Shown here one piece after another: positions 17,924 to 26,329 of a stretch of 64,000 nt of DNA; position 1 is the stretch's first letter, and each line of letters opens with the position of its first letter. The notes beneath the pieces are model-generated. The model was given only the letters and a program-made list of their open reading frames with translations. It searched no databases and was not told the origin of the DNA. Position numbers and translations under genes: made by a program. The DNA is from Klebsiella quasivariicola (GTDB lineage: Bacteria > Pseudomonadota > Gammaproteobacteria > Enterobacterales > Enterobacteriaceae): assembly GCF_002269255.1 (NCBI RefSeq), contig NZ_CP022825.1:1-64000 (forward strand), in the 5' to 3' direction.

Positions 17924-18952
17924 CTAGAGAATGGCGATGGAATTATCATTGCCGATGGTAAGTACCGTCTGACCCTCCTTCACAATCCGGATGAACTCAT
18001 TTTTTTCGAGGATCCTGATTAACCTGCTGATACCTTTACCACCCCGTGAAACCTTAATCTGCGCCTTAATTTTTTCCGGGGCGATGTAGCTGTTCAGTCC
18101 GTCCACCGAGCACAGGGCATAGAAACGCAGATTTCCTGAATGACTCAGGAAATTAGCCTTCCGGTCGGGACTCATCCAGCCTATCATTTCCAGAATGTCA
18201 TCATAGTGTTTCCTCAGAAGACTGCAGCTGGCTTGCGTACCGTATACTGGTTTGGAGTAATCCGTTTTCCCGGTAACGGGATCGCGTTGGTGAAATTTCC
18301 ACACAGCTTCATGGTGCGACAGCCGGTTTCTCAGTTCTTTTATTTGAAAGAACGCTTTACAAATATCTGTCCGAGTAAAACCTGCGGGGGCGTTCGGGAA
18401 CACATGCGAAGTCAGGGCCGGCCAGAGTAATCGATCGCTCTGGTTATCTTCATACATGTCTGTCAGCAACGTGGTCCAGAACCCAAACGTAAGACCTGAG
18501 ATAATCCGGTCTGGCGTTGGTTTTTTACCTTCCTTACTAATCTGGGACTTAGCCATGGCTACCTGGTTTTCTTCTGACAATGTTCGCGCCAGGAGCCTGT
18601 TACCCCATCTGTCCACTTTATAGCCTGCCGCATCCTGGCGATCTCTTGGCGTCCTGGCTCGCTGGTAACGTTCAGCCGGATTAATACGGGTATCCCCCAT
18701 GTATTTAGGGAGACTGGTAACCCAGTTTGCGTTTGTGTCCCACAGGCCTTTCGCCCCGGCAGGCGGGAAAGACTGTATAGCGGTATTCAACGCATTACGG
18801 AGCGTGACTTCAAGGCACTGCATGGCAGGGAGTAGAGCCCCTGCCAACGCCTTATTCCAGTGATATGCAGCCATGACCTGAGAGGGTTTAACCTTCAGAT
18901 TCTTTTTATATATATCCAGCCTCTCTGTCGTTATGTAGCGTTGTGCTGTCAT
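17924..18952 (-). CDS. Abi-like protein with HEPN-type RNase motif
   Basis: The start at 18952 (MTAQRYITTERLDIYKK) has a GGGAAAG site 5 nt upstream. The 342-residue protein has an N-terminal helical half (LEVTLRNALNTAI) and the motif ELRNRLSHHEAVW around residues 206-218. There, Arg and the first His are spaced as in the R-x4-6-H catalytic motif of HEPN RNases. Abi_2/AbiD/AbiF-type abortive-infection proteins share this RNRLSHHE wording. The likely role is RNA cleavage that halts infected cells. It is transcribed opposite to the PHP-ATPase gene. Confidence 0.7.
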   Translation of the reverse strand: MTAQRYITTERLDIYKKNLKVKPSQVMAAYHWNKALAGALLPAMQCLEVTLRNALNTAIQSFPPAGAKGLWDTNANWVTSLPKYMGDTRINPAERYQRARTPRDRQDAAGYKVDRWGNRLLARTLSEENQVAMAKSQISKEGKKPTPDRIISGLTFGFWTTLLTDMYEDNQSDRLLWPALTSHVFPNAPAGFTRTDICKAFFQIKELRNRLSHHEAVWKFHQRDPVTGKTDYSKPVYGTQASCSLLRKHYDDILEMIGWMSPDRKANFLSHSGNLRFYALCSVDGLNSYIAPEKIKAQIKVSRGGKGISRLIRILEKNEFIRIVKEGQTVLTIGNDNSIAIL

Positions 18953-19060
18953 TGTTCTTTCCCAGAAAACGTTTGACATACGTGGTATATGTCTGGCCTA
19001 ATAGTCACATCAAGGCGGAGTCGCCTCCTCTGGAGGTCTCTCGCGGAAAAAGTAGTCTGG

Positions 19061-19086
19061 AAAAGCCATCCTTCGGGGTGGCTTTT
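19061..19086 (-). terminator. Terminator hairpin between the Abi-like gene and the RHH gene
   Basis: The near-perfect stem AAAAGCCATCC / GGGTGGCTTTT with loop TTCG lies just past the stop of the minus-strand gene 19093-19662. On the minus strand it ends in TTTT, so it should terminate that gene before the Abi-like gene promoter. The A-rich left arm lets it work in both directions. Confidence 0.7.
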
Positions 19087-19092
19087 CTCGTT

Positions 19093-19662
19093 TCAGAGTC
19101 CGGTTATTGGCAACAGGGATTTCGCGATTCTGATCTCATTAATCTCCTTGTAATACTCCTCCTGCCCGATAACAAACCAGAGAGAAGTATAGAACTGGGC
19201 GATGGTCAGTCCGTCCCGTCCGGCCACTTCACAGAACAGAGCCATTATCATCGAAATTCCTTTAGGCAGAAAAGGGATCATACCGTAACGAAGCTGTCGT
19301 GCACGAAGCTCGAGATAAGGAATATTATTCATCATTATACGCTTGAGATCGTCTTCATTATTAAGTTCGAGGATACGACAGTATTCCCGGTTATAGATCG
19401 GGACAAGATCGCTTTCAAAGCTCTGAGAAGTGATCTCCCGTTCAGTCAGTCGGGCAACCTCCTTGTCCATCAAGGCAACCAGTTCGCTGGTACGCACAAA
19501 ATTTCCCAACAGATCGCCGAATGTGGCTGTCAGTAGCTCAAGCACAAGATCGTTCTTGGATTTACCTGTCAGTCGGGCCTGCTCTGTAATAGCAGCATCG
19601 ACATCAGAAGGTATTTTTCGCAGCGTCATCACCCGATTTGTTTCTTCCTGGCATTTATTCAT
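19093..19662 (-). CDS. Putative ribbon-helix-helix regulator
   Basis: About 189 residues from MNKCQEETNRVMTLRKIP. The N-terminal part (VMTLRKIPSDVDAAITEQARLTGKSKNDLVLELL) is the strand-helix-helix pattern of Arc/CopG-type DNA-binding domains. A 140-residue C-terminal helical domain of unknown kind follows. Starts at 19677 or further upstream are possible: a GGGGGAGG sits very close to the chosen ATG. Its place between HEPN-type genes suggests control of the island or of its own operon. Confidence 0.55.
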   Translation of the reverse strand: MNKCQEETNRVMTLRKIPSDVDAAITEQARLTGKSKNDLVLELLTATFGDLLGNFVRTSELVALMDKEVARLTEREITSQSFESDLVPIYNREYCRILELNNEDDLKRIMMNNIPYLELRARQLRYGMIPFLPKGISMIMALFCEVAGRDGLTIAQFYTSLWFVIGQEEYYKEINEIRIAKSLLPITGL

Positions 19663-20218
19663 TACCTCCCCCATCATTGCAACCATAACTAACATTAGAA
19701 ATGAACTGGCATCATTTATCTCATGCAAAGCCAGTTGAAGTCAATTAATGTGATTTGTAATCAATTTATAATTATGATGCAAAATATCAGTATGTGACAT
19801 TTCATGATTTGTTCTATTTTCACCTCAGATCCGATTTCTGGTGGTTCCGGATCTGCTTTCCGGCCCCCGACGCGCAGCGGCCAGGAGACACAACATGTAC
19901 AACTCCATAAACTGAAAATTCTTCTATATAGTGTTTACTCCCTACCCCGTGACCCGGCACGCAGCAGCAAAAACCCAGGCTTCGCTGACTTCCTGATCGT
20001 GGTAGACTTCCGGAAACCGTTAAATAACGGAAAAGTCGGATCTACCGGAACTGGCCATCCGGTAATTTATCAGAGTGGTTATATGTTTGCTAATTATGAC
20101 CCTGAAAATGATGACGGCACGGAAAAGTCATCCGGGTGACAGATGCGGGGTTGTACACTGCCGGTTGTGCCGCGCGTCATAATTACGCGTAGTGACTATT
20201 TATTGGGGAAGGATTGTA
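19663..20218. other. Intergenic stretch with a doubtful frame
   Basis: No gene with clear support. A plus-strand frame at 19804-20139 contains a plausible folded segment (KLKILLYSVYSLPRDPARSSKNPGFADFLIVVDFRKPLNN) but starts in non-protein-like sequence without a ribosome site. It may be a decayed gene. I saw no repeats or terminators that can be assigned. Confidence 0.3.
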
Positions 20219-20506
20219 ATGAAAATTTTTAAGCACGCGTTATGTGACCTGATTGATGAGCTTGAAGATGAAAATGGAACAGGCCGTGTCTGGATTAACA
20301 CCGGATTCTATGACGACCTAGATCCATCGACCTGGTCCAAAGCAACTATCAACTCACCGGTAAGATATGTAGTGGCCAAGCCATACGACGCGCAAAACAA
20401 ATTTTGGTTGAAATGTATACCAGAGGAAGTTCCTGCTATTGATCTCGTTCGTGCTTTTCCTGCTGACAAACGTAGACGTGCAGCCTGGGGTCTTGCAGGG
20501 TATTAG
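20219..20506 (+). CDS. Hypothetical protein, 95 aa
   Basis: The start at 20219 follows an excellent GGGAAGGA ribosome site. The product (MKIFKHALCDLIDELEDENGTG...) is soluble, with mixed helix and strand and a basic C-terminus (PADKRRRAAWGLAGY). It lies 69 bp before the HEPN-like gene in the same direction and could be its partner, for example an antitoxin-like subunit. That is conjecture from position only. Confidence 0.6.
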   Translation: MKIFKHALCDLIDELEDENGTGRVWINTGFYDDLDPSTWSKATINSPVRYVVAKPYDAQNKFWLKCIPEEVPAIDLVRAFPADKRRRAAWGLAGY

Positions 20507-20575
20507 AGCTGGGGTAGGTGAGTCTTCGAGGAATAAAAAGGAAGGCGGGATTACATCATTGATGGCGAGGTTTAA

Positions 20576-21352
20576 ATGGGAAGTATGAAAGAACTGCTGT
20601 TTGAAATGCAGGAGGAACAGCGTGACGAATGGATTGCGGAAAATTATCCGGATGCTGAGGAAGGAACTCCTGAATGGGATGCGGCAGCGCAGGAATACAG
20701 CTGGTTTCAGGATTGGATGGATGAGGCAGCCGAACAGCAGTGTTTTGAAGCTTCACTGACCAGTATTCCTGACCGCCTGCAGGATGCAAAAGCTGAACTG
20801 GATGAGTTAGAGAGCCTGATGCAGTTCAACCAACCCGGGATTGTAGAGCGGATGGCTTATGTTCATTGCGTGAGTGTACTGGACAGCTTTCTGATGTACA
20901 GCGCCAGGGCACTTCTTAGTCATCCCCCGCATTTGCATCGATTTCTGCAACATGCGAGTTCTTTTGTTCGTAAGGATGAGAAAAGGGATCTACTTAATCG
21001 TAAATGGATTGAGCAGGAACCCGAAGTGGATACCCCTGAACAGGCCTACGTCTGGCGCGCCCAGGCTCTTGTGGCGAAGATGACGTTTCAGAACCACAAA
21101 ACAATTTCCAGATATTTTTCAACCATGCTGACAACACCGCATGAATGGCCGTTGCAGGAAATTGAGGGATTAATCAAGATCCGAAACGCACTGGTACACC
21201 GTAATGGCGTTAACGAATCTCTTGAACCTATATATATCAGCCAGGGGAGTGTGCAAATTGCTATCAGCACAGTACGTAATTTTATTAGCGTGGCGGCTGA
21301 AACCCTTCTACAGGAGGATGCACTATACAGGATGAATGATGGCATATTCTGA
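20576..21352 (+). CDS. HEPN-domain protein, candidate RNase effector
   Basis: A 258-residue protein. The N-terminus is acidic and Trp-rich (NYPDAEEGTPEWDAAAQEYSWFQDWMDEA). The C-terminal helical domain has IKIRNALVHRNG at about residues 201-211, the canonical R-N-x3-H motif of HEPN RNases (R203, H208). The middle segment (ERMAYVHCVSVLDSFLMYSARALL) is like that of HEPN-type proteins in phage-defence loci. It is placed with the small gene upstream and next to ResD at the edge of the island. The function is predicted from the motif only. Confidence 0.65.
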   Translation: MGSMKELLFEMQEEQRDEWIAENYPDAEEGTPEWDAAAQEYSWFQDWMDEAAEQQCFEASLTSIPDRLQDAKAELDELESLMQFNQPGIVERMAYVHCVSVLDSFLMYSARALLSHPPHLHRFLQHASSFVRKDEKRDLLNRKWIEQEPEVDTPEQAYVWRAQALVAKMTFQNHKTISRYFSTMLTTPHEWPLQEIEGLIKIRNALVHRNGVNESLEPIYISQGSVQIAISTVRNFISVAAETLLQEDALYRMNDGIF

Positions 21353-21396
21353 AATCACCACCGTGACACAATTCATGAACATTTTCACACGGGGTA

Positions 21397-22179
21397 ATGT
21401 CGATGACTTCACTTCCCACTAGTTTTATACCAATAAGCAACACATCATTACCTGTTGCCATCGACTACCCGGCCGCGCTGGCCCTGCGTCAGATGGCCCT
21501 TGTTCAGGATGAACTACCGAAATATCTGCTGGCGCCGGAAGTCAGCGCCCTGCTCCATTACGTGCCCGACCTTCACCGCAAGATGTTGCTGGCCACCCTC
21601 TGGAATACGGGCGCGCGTATTAACGAAGCGCTGGCACTGACAAGAGGGGATTTTTCGCTGGCACCGCCGTATCCGTTTGTGCAGCTGGCCACGCTCAAAC
21701 AGCGTGCGGAAAAAGCGGCGAGAACGGCCGGGAGAGCGCCCGCCGGCAATCAGGCCCATCGTCTGGTTCCGCTATCCGATCACCAGTACGTTAGCCAGCT
21801 GCAGATGATGGTGGCCACGCTGAAAATTCCGCTTGAACGCCGAAATAAACGCACCGGCAGAACCGAAAAAGCGCGTATCTGGGAGATTACCGATCGCACC
21901 GTTCGTACCTGGATTGCTGAAGCAGCAGAAGCCGCGGCCGCCGACGGTGTGACATTCTCAGTACCGGTGACCCCCCATACGTTCCGTCACTCCTACGCGA
22001 TGCACATGCTGTATGCCGGCATACCACTGAAGGTTTTGCAGAGCCTGATGGGCCACAAATCGATTAGCTCGACGGAGGTCTATACGAAGGTGTTTGCGCT
22101 CGATGTAGCGGCACGCCACCGCGTTCAGTTCCAGATGTCGGCGGCAGAGGCGGTGGCGATGCTGAAAGCAAAGATTTAG
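21397..22179 (+). CDS. resD: ResD site-specific tyrosine recombinase
   Basis: A 260-residue tyrosine recombinase nearly identical over most of its length to ResD (D protein) of the F plasmid, including LPVAIDYPAALALRQM and the catalytic residues R (NTGARINEAL), H-x-x-R (HTFRHSYAMHML), H (GHKSIS) and Tyr (STEVYTKVF). It resolves plasmid multimers into monomers at a nearby rfs-type site. The C-terminus differs slightly from F. The recombination site itself was not located. Confidence 0.95.
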   Translation: MSMTSLPTSFIPISNTSLPVAIDYPAALALRQMALVQDELPKYLLAPEVSALLHYVPDLHRKMLLATLWNTGARINEALALTRGDFSLAPPYPFVQLATLKQRAEKAARTAGRAPAGNQAHRLVPLSDHQYVSQLQMMVATLKIPLERRNKRTGRTEKARIWEITDRTVRTWIAEAAEAAAADGVTFSVPVTPHTFRHSYAMHMLYAGIPLKVLQSLMGHKSISSTEVYTKVFALDVAARHRVQFQMSAAEAVAMLKAKI

Positions 22180-22184
22180 CGGCT

Positions 22185-22237
22185 ACAGGCTGACGCGCCG
22201 CAGGCTTGTCCAACCCCTTGTCTGTCCAGAAGCGAGT
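22185..22237 (+). repeat. Imperfect direct repeat, copy 1, downstream of resD
   Basis: About 53 bp beginning ACAGGCTGACGCGCCGC. It recurs in altered form (about three quarters identical by eye) at 23530-23584, on the other side of the rpn gene. The two copies therefore bracket rpn. Confidence 0.55.
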
Positions 22238-22324
22238 CCTGAACAAATGAGGGATTCAGAATGAAATGCCGATGATCTACTTTGCCTCATCCGGGCAGTA
22301 AACGCGTTCATCAGGAGAGATGAA

Positions 22325-23260
22325 TCAGTGGCGGATCTGCGCCAGGTCGTCTTCCGTCAGGCCGGTCATTTTCATCACGGTATTGCGGTCAATACCGTTC
22401 TGGAGCATGGTACGGGCAACTTCCAGCTTGCCTTCCAGTTTGCCTTCGTTGCGGCCTTTTTCGATACCACGCTGTTCACCGAGCTGAATTCCCTTCTCGA
22501 TGCCCTTCTGTTCAAGCTGTTGAGCGATGGTCATAAGTGCGTCCCCGTGTTGCGGCACACGCAGTGCCAGTTCGCGTACAAAGGCTTCGGCGTCGGCTGT
22601 TTCGCCTGCCTGGACTATATAGTGTACCAGCGATATGACCTGGGATGAAGACAGATAGCCGGCCAGTAAGATGGGCGCCAGGCGGTCAACCAGTTCAGCG
22701 AGGTCGCGCTGGTGAATATGTTTCTGCAGTAAGGTCAGGGCAGCCATACTACGGTGACCGGCGATGTCGTCGTCCGGAATAACGGTCACGTCAACCAGCG
22801 GAAAAGCGCTGCTGTAGAGTTTGCCTGCCAGCGCCGGATCGTCAAACTCATCCAGCCATCGTGTGGAGTACGGATACGGGCTGCGTTTACCTGTATAGAA
22901 CAGAACCGGTATCACCAGTGGCAGTTTTTTATGCCCGGCCTCCAGATGTCGCTGCATGCCGGCTACCGCATAACGTATCAGGCGAAACGCCATATGCCTG
23001 TCCGGTGAAGACTGGTGCTCAATGAGTACGTGAACGTAGCCATCCCCGGCGGTGGTTTTCAGGCTGTAGAGGACGTCGCTGAAATACTGACGGAGGTCAT
23101 CCTCAACGAACGAGCCGGATTCAAGCTTCAGTGTCTTGAGGTCGCAGATGGCCTGCAGCTCTGCCGGCAGATACAGCTCCATGAAATCCCGGGCAATATC
23201 TGGTTGCGTCAGAAACTGCCGGAATGTCGCATCGTGGGGCGTGGTGGTTTTCTTTTTCAT
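22325..23260 (-). CDS. Rpn/YhgA-family recombination-promoting nuclease
   Basis: A 311-residue protein of the Rpn (PDDEXK, formerly transposase_31) family. HDATFRQFLTQPDIARDFMELYLP is the family signature. The PD-(D/E)XK core is seen in EDDLRQYFSDVLYSLKT and VLIEHQSS. The C-terminus holds a repetitive charged segment (GIEKGIQLGEQRGIEKGRNEGKLEGKLE) and the KMTGLTEDDLAQIR tail. Rpn proteins are DNA nucleases that raise recombination, and some act in phage defence. The gene looks intact; two truncated relatives lie at 3454-3553 and 33303-33350. Confidence 0.9.
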   Translation of the reverse strand: MKKKTTTPHDATFRQFLTQPDIARDFMELYLPAELQAICDLKTLKLESGSFVEDDLRQYFSDVLYSLKTTAGDGYVHVLIEHQSSPDRHMAFRLIRYAVAGMQRHLEAGHKKLPLVIPVLFYTGKRSPYPYSTRWLDEFDDPALAGKLYSSAFPLVDVTVIPDDDIAGHRSMAALTLLQKHIHQRDLAELVDRLAPILLAGYLSSSQVISLVHYIVQAGETADAEAFVRELALRVPQHGDALMTIAQQLEQKGIEKGIQLGEQRGIEKGRNEGKLEGKLEVARTMLQNGIDRNTVMKMTGLTEDDLAQIRH

Positions 23261-23529
23261 CGGTCCATGCTCTGAAAAATGACGCTATCATCATATCACA
23301 GGCAAAAGATGCTAACATTCGCGTGGAAGGGACTTGCTGTTTCTTCCGGGGGGCAGTGCCGGGGTGGTTCTGTCCCCCTCTCCTCTTCCCTAGCATACCA
23401 TTCACTCTACAGTTACTGACGTCTCTGAAAACATTCAAGTGGTCTTGTCGTTTATGGCCTCACATATCTGGTCACATTAGCCCGGAGACGGAGGAAGCTC
23501 CCGGTATCGTTGATGCATACCCCAATGTG

Positions 23530-23584
23530 ACAGACTGGCGCGCCCTGCGAGCTTGCCCAACCCCTCCCCTGTTCAGAAAAGAGT
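23530..23584 (+). repeat. Imperfect direct repeat, copy 2
   Basis: The partner of 22185-22237, sharing ACAG-CTG-CGCGCC, GCTTG-CCAACCCCT and CTGT-CAGAA blocks. It lies in a 600-bp gene-poor stretch (23261-23855). Apart from the short repeat at 23740, I find no supportable gene in that stretch; a plus-strand frame there looks accidental. Confidence 0.5.
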
Positions 23585-23739
23585 GTCGGTTTTGGAAACA
23601 GGCCAACAAAAATAAATACGATCACCAGAAATATTTGGTGGAAAATTTTTCCGATAGAGCCGAAATGTCCAGAATCAATAGCATTTTTTGTAAATGTCAG
23701 GTGGAGGATTGACGATGGCGGAGCGAGGCTCTAAGAAAC

Positions 23740-23763
23740 AGGAATGAAACACCTGAATGTCTA
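23740..23763 (+). repeat. Cassette-spacer motif, copy E (degenerate)
   Basis: AGGAAT-GAAACACCTGAA-TGTCTA fits the 6-12-6 layout of the interspersed motif (consensus TGGACA-GAA-N9-YGTCCA) with several mismatches. It marks the left end of the series, 93 bp past the stop of the decayed gene at 23856-24053. Confidence 0.45.
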
Positions 23764-23855
23764 ACCGCGCGGGATTAATCCGAGTGGGAATGCAGAACCG
23801 AGCGGGCTACGCTCCGGCCGAAACAGCAGTTCTAGATTTAGCTACGTTTCGTTGC

Positions 23856-24053
23856 TTACTGATCGGGATAGTAGTTTTTTGGTTGGCTAATTTTTTTGAA
23901 ACTATCAAAACAATTTGCATAATCATTACCTACAGCTCCAATCAATTTTTTGAGAACGGGGTCTGTTGCTCTATTATAAAAATCTTCGATTTTATTCATA
24001 TGCTGACGAGTTGTTTTCTCTTCATTCAGCGCATCAAGTACTTCTTAATACAT
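23856..24053 (-). pseudogene. Small gene with an in-frame stop at codon 3
   Basis: A GCGGAG ribosome site precedes ATG at 24053. The frame reads MY-stop-EVLDALNEEKTTRQHMNKIEDFYN and continues with good protein character (DPVLKKLIGAVGNDYANCFDSFKKISQPKNYYPDQ) to a stop at 23856. A single TAA at codon 3 (perhaps from CAA) kills it. An internal ATG at 23999 could give a 47-residue product. No family recognised. Confidence 0.5.
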
Positions 24054-24293
24054 ATCAATCTCCGCCAATTTAAAAAGGTGATTAGAGCATGGTTTCAATA
24101 TCTGGGAAAAATGACGCTTGTGTCCAGGCTGGCGGCATATACAGCCAGGCGGTTGTGATCTGCCCGGACACGTCGACCGGAGCACGGGGAATATAGTGCC
24201 AGCATTTTAGCGACCACACCGGAGCATAGATGGCATGTTATGCCAGCAACTTTTCGACTGGCCGCGCAGCTGCGGTTGAGGAAATGCCAGCAA

Positions 24294-24317
24294 TGGACAG
24301 AATTACATGAAAGACCA
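24294..24317 (+). repeat. Cassette-spacer motif, copy F
   Basis: TGGACA-GAATTACATGAA-AGACCA: the left arm and the GAA are exact, the right arm has two changes. It lies 12 bp past the stop of the gene at 24330-25220. It is preceded by AATGCCAGCAATGGA, which recurs at about 25910-25924. Confidence 0.55.
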
Positions 24318-24329
24318 GTCAGTCGTGGC

Positions 24330-25220
24330 TTAAACAGGAACCAGGAGGCCGTTCTCGTATTTATAACCAATTATCTCCTGAGAAGCGGCTTCAGTAATAT
24401 GGGATGTAGGGTTTACCTGCCCACGGTGCCACTCCATAATATATTCATGGTAGTCATCTGCGTCTTGCTGACTTAGCTCAAAATATTCAGGCCCCTGAAT
24501 TCTACTAATCGCATCAGCATATTCTGCTTTAGTGATATATCCGGAGCGCAACTTTTTTAGTAAAATATTATGGCAAATGACCCATGACCGTCTTTTATCA
24601 TGATCGCTCAACATAGTTATGACTCGTCTGTATTTCCCTGACAGGACCTTATCGACTATTTCTTCTTTGAAATTGAATTTTATGCTTTTAACCTGTATGG
24701 ATGCTGCGTTATTTTGGTTATGAATTAACACTGGCTCCATAACATCTACATTGGGGTTTTTACGAATGAATATAATATCGGCATTACTGTGTGGCGAAAA
24801 ATGACCAATCAGCTGTCTTTTTGTAGATAACAGTCCTGTTCCGACAGCTTTGCAATCTAGGAAAGGTTTATTTGACCACCCTTCTGACCTTTCTGTGCAC
24901 CACTGAAATGCTCGCAGCCCAGCCTTTTCATTACTGTTAAATTGCTCTACAAGGTAAGCCTCGAACACAAGCCCAGCAAAAGAGCTTGGTGTTTGATATG
25001 AGCTGAATACATATCCCCTTTCTGTTAATGTTATTTGCCCGGTTTCTAAACCATCTGATATTACTCTCTGTTTGTATTTGTCTTTAAGTATTTTTTTTCT
25101 AACTTCGGGAGATATTCCAGGGGAGTTAATATCCAGTAGGCTGGCAGGGATGGAGGTTACCAATTCAATCATTTCTGGGCTATTTAATTCTTCATCTGTT
25201 ATTGCAATTCTTTCCATCAT
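24330..25220 (-). CDS. Putative PD-(D/E)XK nuclease, unknown family
   Basis: A 296-residue protein with an AAGGA site 7 nt before the ATG. The spacing of acidic residues fits a restriction-like nuclease fold: FAGLVFEAYLVEQF (E87), SNADIIFIRKN (D148) and ASIQVKSIKFN (Q176-x-K178), that is E...D...QxK. Downstream is a helical region (GYITKAEYADAISRIQGPEYFELSQQDADDYHEYIMEWHRGQ). No methylase is nearby. Being a lone gene in a cassette-like series, it could be a defence nuclease. The fold call is motif reading only. Confidence 0.55.
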   Translation of the reverse strand: MMERIAITDEELNSPEMIELVTSIPASLLDINSPGISPEVRKKILKDKYKQRVISDGLETGQITLTERGYVFSSYQTPSSFAGLVFEAYLVEQFNSNEKAGLRAFQWCTERSEGWSNKPFLDCKAVGTGLLSTKRQLIGHFSPHSNADIIFIRKNPNVDVMEPVLIHNQNNAASIQVKSIKFNFKEEIVDKVLSGKYRRVITMLSDHDKRRSWVICHNILLKKLRSGYITKAEYADAISRIQGPEYFELSQQDADDYHEYIMEWHRGQVNPTSHITEAASQEIIGYKYENGLLVPV

Positions 25221-25330
25221 TTATATTCCTTGTATGGGATTAATATTCCCATAATCCAATAAATAAAACATTGTAAGATGATATGACTGCACTAGGATTC
25301 TATCAAGTTAGATCTCTCCAAAGCAGTCGT

Positions 25331-25357
25331 GCTGGACAGAATGACCGCAACGTCCAA
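25331..25357 (+). repeat. Cassette-spacer motif, copy A
   Basis: GCTGGACAGAATGACC then GCAACGTCCAA. It has inverted arms TGGACA / CGTCCA around a 12-nt centre that begins GAA. It lies between the putative nuclease gene and the terminator of the next minus-strand gene. Confidence 0.75.
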
Positions 25358-25383
25358 GGTGAGGCGGGAACTAAGCGAGGAGC

Positions 25384-25409
25384 ATAAAAAAGGCCGCTGG
25401 CGCGGCCTT
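25384..25409 (-). terminator. Rho-independent terminator
   Basis: On the minus strand AAGGCCGC-GCCA-GCGGCCTT is followed by a run of T. It lies 10 bp after the stop of the gene at 25419-25739 and should end that transcript. Confidence 0.85.
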
Positions 25410-25418
25410 GATGACACT

Positions 25419-25739
25419 TTATGGCGTTGTCGGCGGAGTCCATCCGGCACGTTTTGCTGCCACCATCCATTGAGGGGTTCCTGTCGTGACATGTTGCTGA
25501 CAGTAACTGTATAGCTGCTTGTATACCGTTGTCGTTGTCTGGTTCAACCGTACTTTCTGACTGGCCTGACTCAGTTTAATGGCTGTATGTTGGTCTTGCA
25601 TCAGGGATGAAATTACCACCCGTAGACATGATGCTAGTTGCGGATCGACAGGGGGTAAATCCAGAATGGCTTGTAGCTTAGTGATATGTTCTTTAAGTGT
25701 CCTTGCGCCATCCATAGACGTTATTACGTCAGCGTACAT
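25419..25739 (-). CDS. Hypothetical protein, 106 aa
   Basis: An AAGGA site sits about 9 nt before the ATG, and a strong terminator follows. The product is helical and polar (ARTLKEHITKLQAILDLPPVDPQLASCLRVVISSLMQDQHTAIKLSQASQ), with a C-terminal aromatic segment (YCQQHVTTGTPQWMVAAKRAGWTPP). It is a stand-alone unit (own ribosome site and terminator) bracketed by two copies of the repeated motif (25331 and 25808). No family recognised. Confidence 0.6.
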   Translation of the reverse strand: MYADVITSMDGARTLKEHITKLQAILDLPPVDPQLASCLRVVISSLMQDQHTAIKLSQASQKVRLNQTTTTVYKQLYSYCQQHVTTGTPQWMVAAKRAGWTPPTTP

Positions 25740-25807
25740 TGTTTTTTTCCTTATTCACCTGTGGGATAACCTGATGATATCAGGACAGATCACAGCCAGC
25801 CAGTAGA

Positions 25808-25834
25808 GCTGGACAGAAAAACCTGAACGTCCAA
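25808..25834 (+). repeat. Cassette-spacer motif, copy B
   Basis: GCTGGACAGAAAAACC then TGAACGTCCAA. The match with copy C extends left through ACAGC-AGCCAGTAG, giving a roughly 45-bp related block. The next 490 bp (25835-26329) hold no supportable gene; an A/T-rich stretch at 26000-26220 shows only short frames. Confidence 0.75.
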
Positions 25835-26329
25835 TACGGGGAAAGGATTACGTGACGGGGCGGGTTTGCTAGCAGTTCTGCGAACGTACCGGCGCATCGA
25901 GGACTGGTAATGCCAGCAATGGAAAGGCTATTACGTCCGGGCTGGAAAATCGAGAGTTGCGATGATGGCGAGGCAAGGGGATCGCAGACATTAACCTCTG
26001 CAATAGAATATCTATTGCGTGATTTATTATAAATTTTATCCCTTTATTGTTTTCCAATTATCCCCGCAGTTGAAGAAATCAGCACTGAATAAAATTTTCA
26101 AAATTTTATTCATGATGCTTACAAATAAATTAATGCAGATGAATCATCGGGATAGAGTATTCTACATCAACTGCTTTCTTAATTTTACGTCAAAATCAAC
26201 CGTTGCACTAAAATAAATCCTTACTAGAATAGCTATCCAGAAGAATCACCATGTAATCAGTGGCTGCCTTCAGTCTGACCCTCGGGCGCAGTTAAAATAT
26301 TGGGAAAATAAATCAGGAGTGAAAATGCA

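Noticed and set aside
19804..20139. 111-codon frame as a nucleotidyltransferase-like gene
   Set aside because: One short segment looks folded, but the start is in non-protein-like DNA, no ribosome site is visible and the catalytic GS...D-x-D motif is absent.
23224..23712. 162-codon plus-strand frame after rpn
   Set aside because: It begins inside the rpn gene on the opposite strand, has no ribosome site and changes character along its length; treated as non-coding.
23757..24158. 133-codon plus-strand frame with hydrophobic segments
   Set aside because: It is the shadow of the minus-strand decayed gene at 23856-24053, which has a ribosome site and better protein character.
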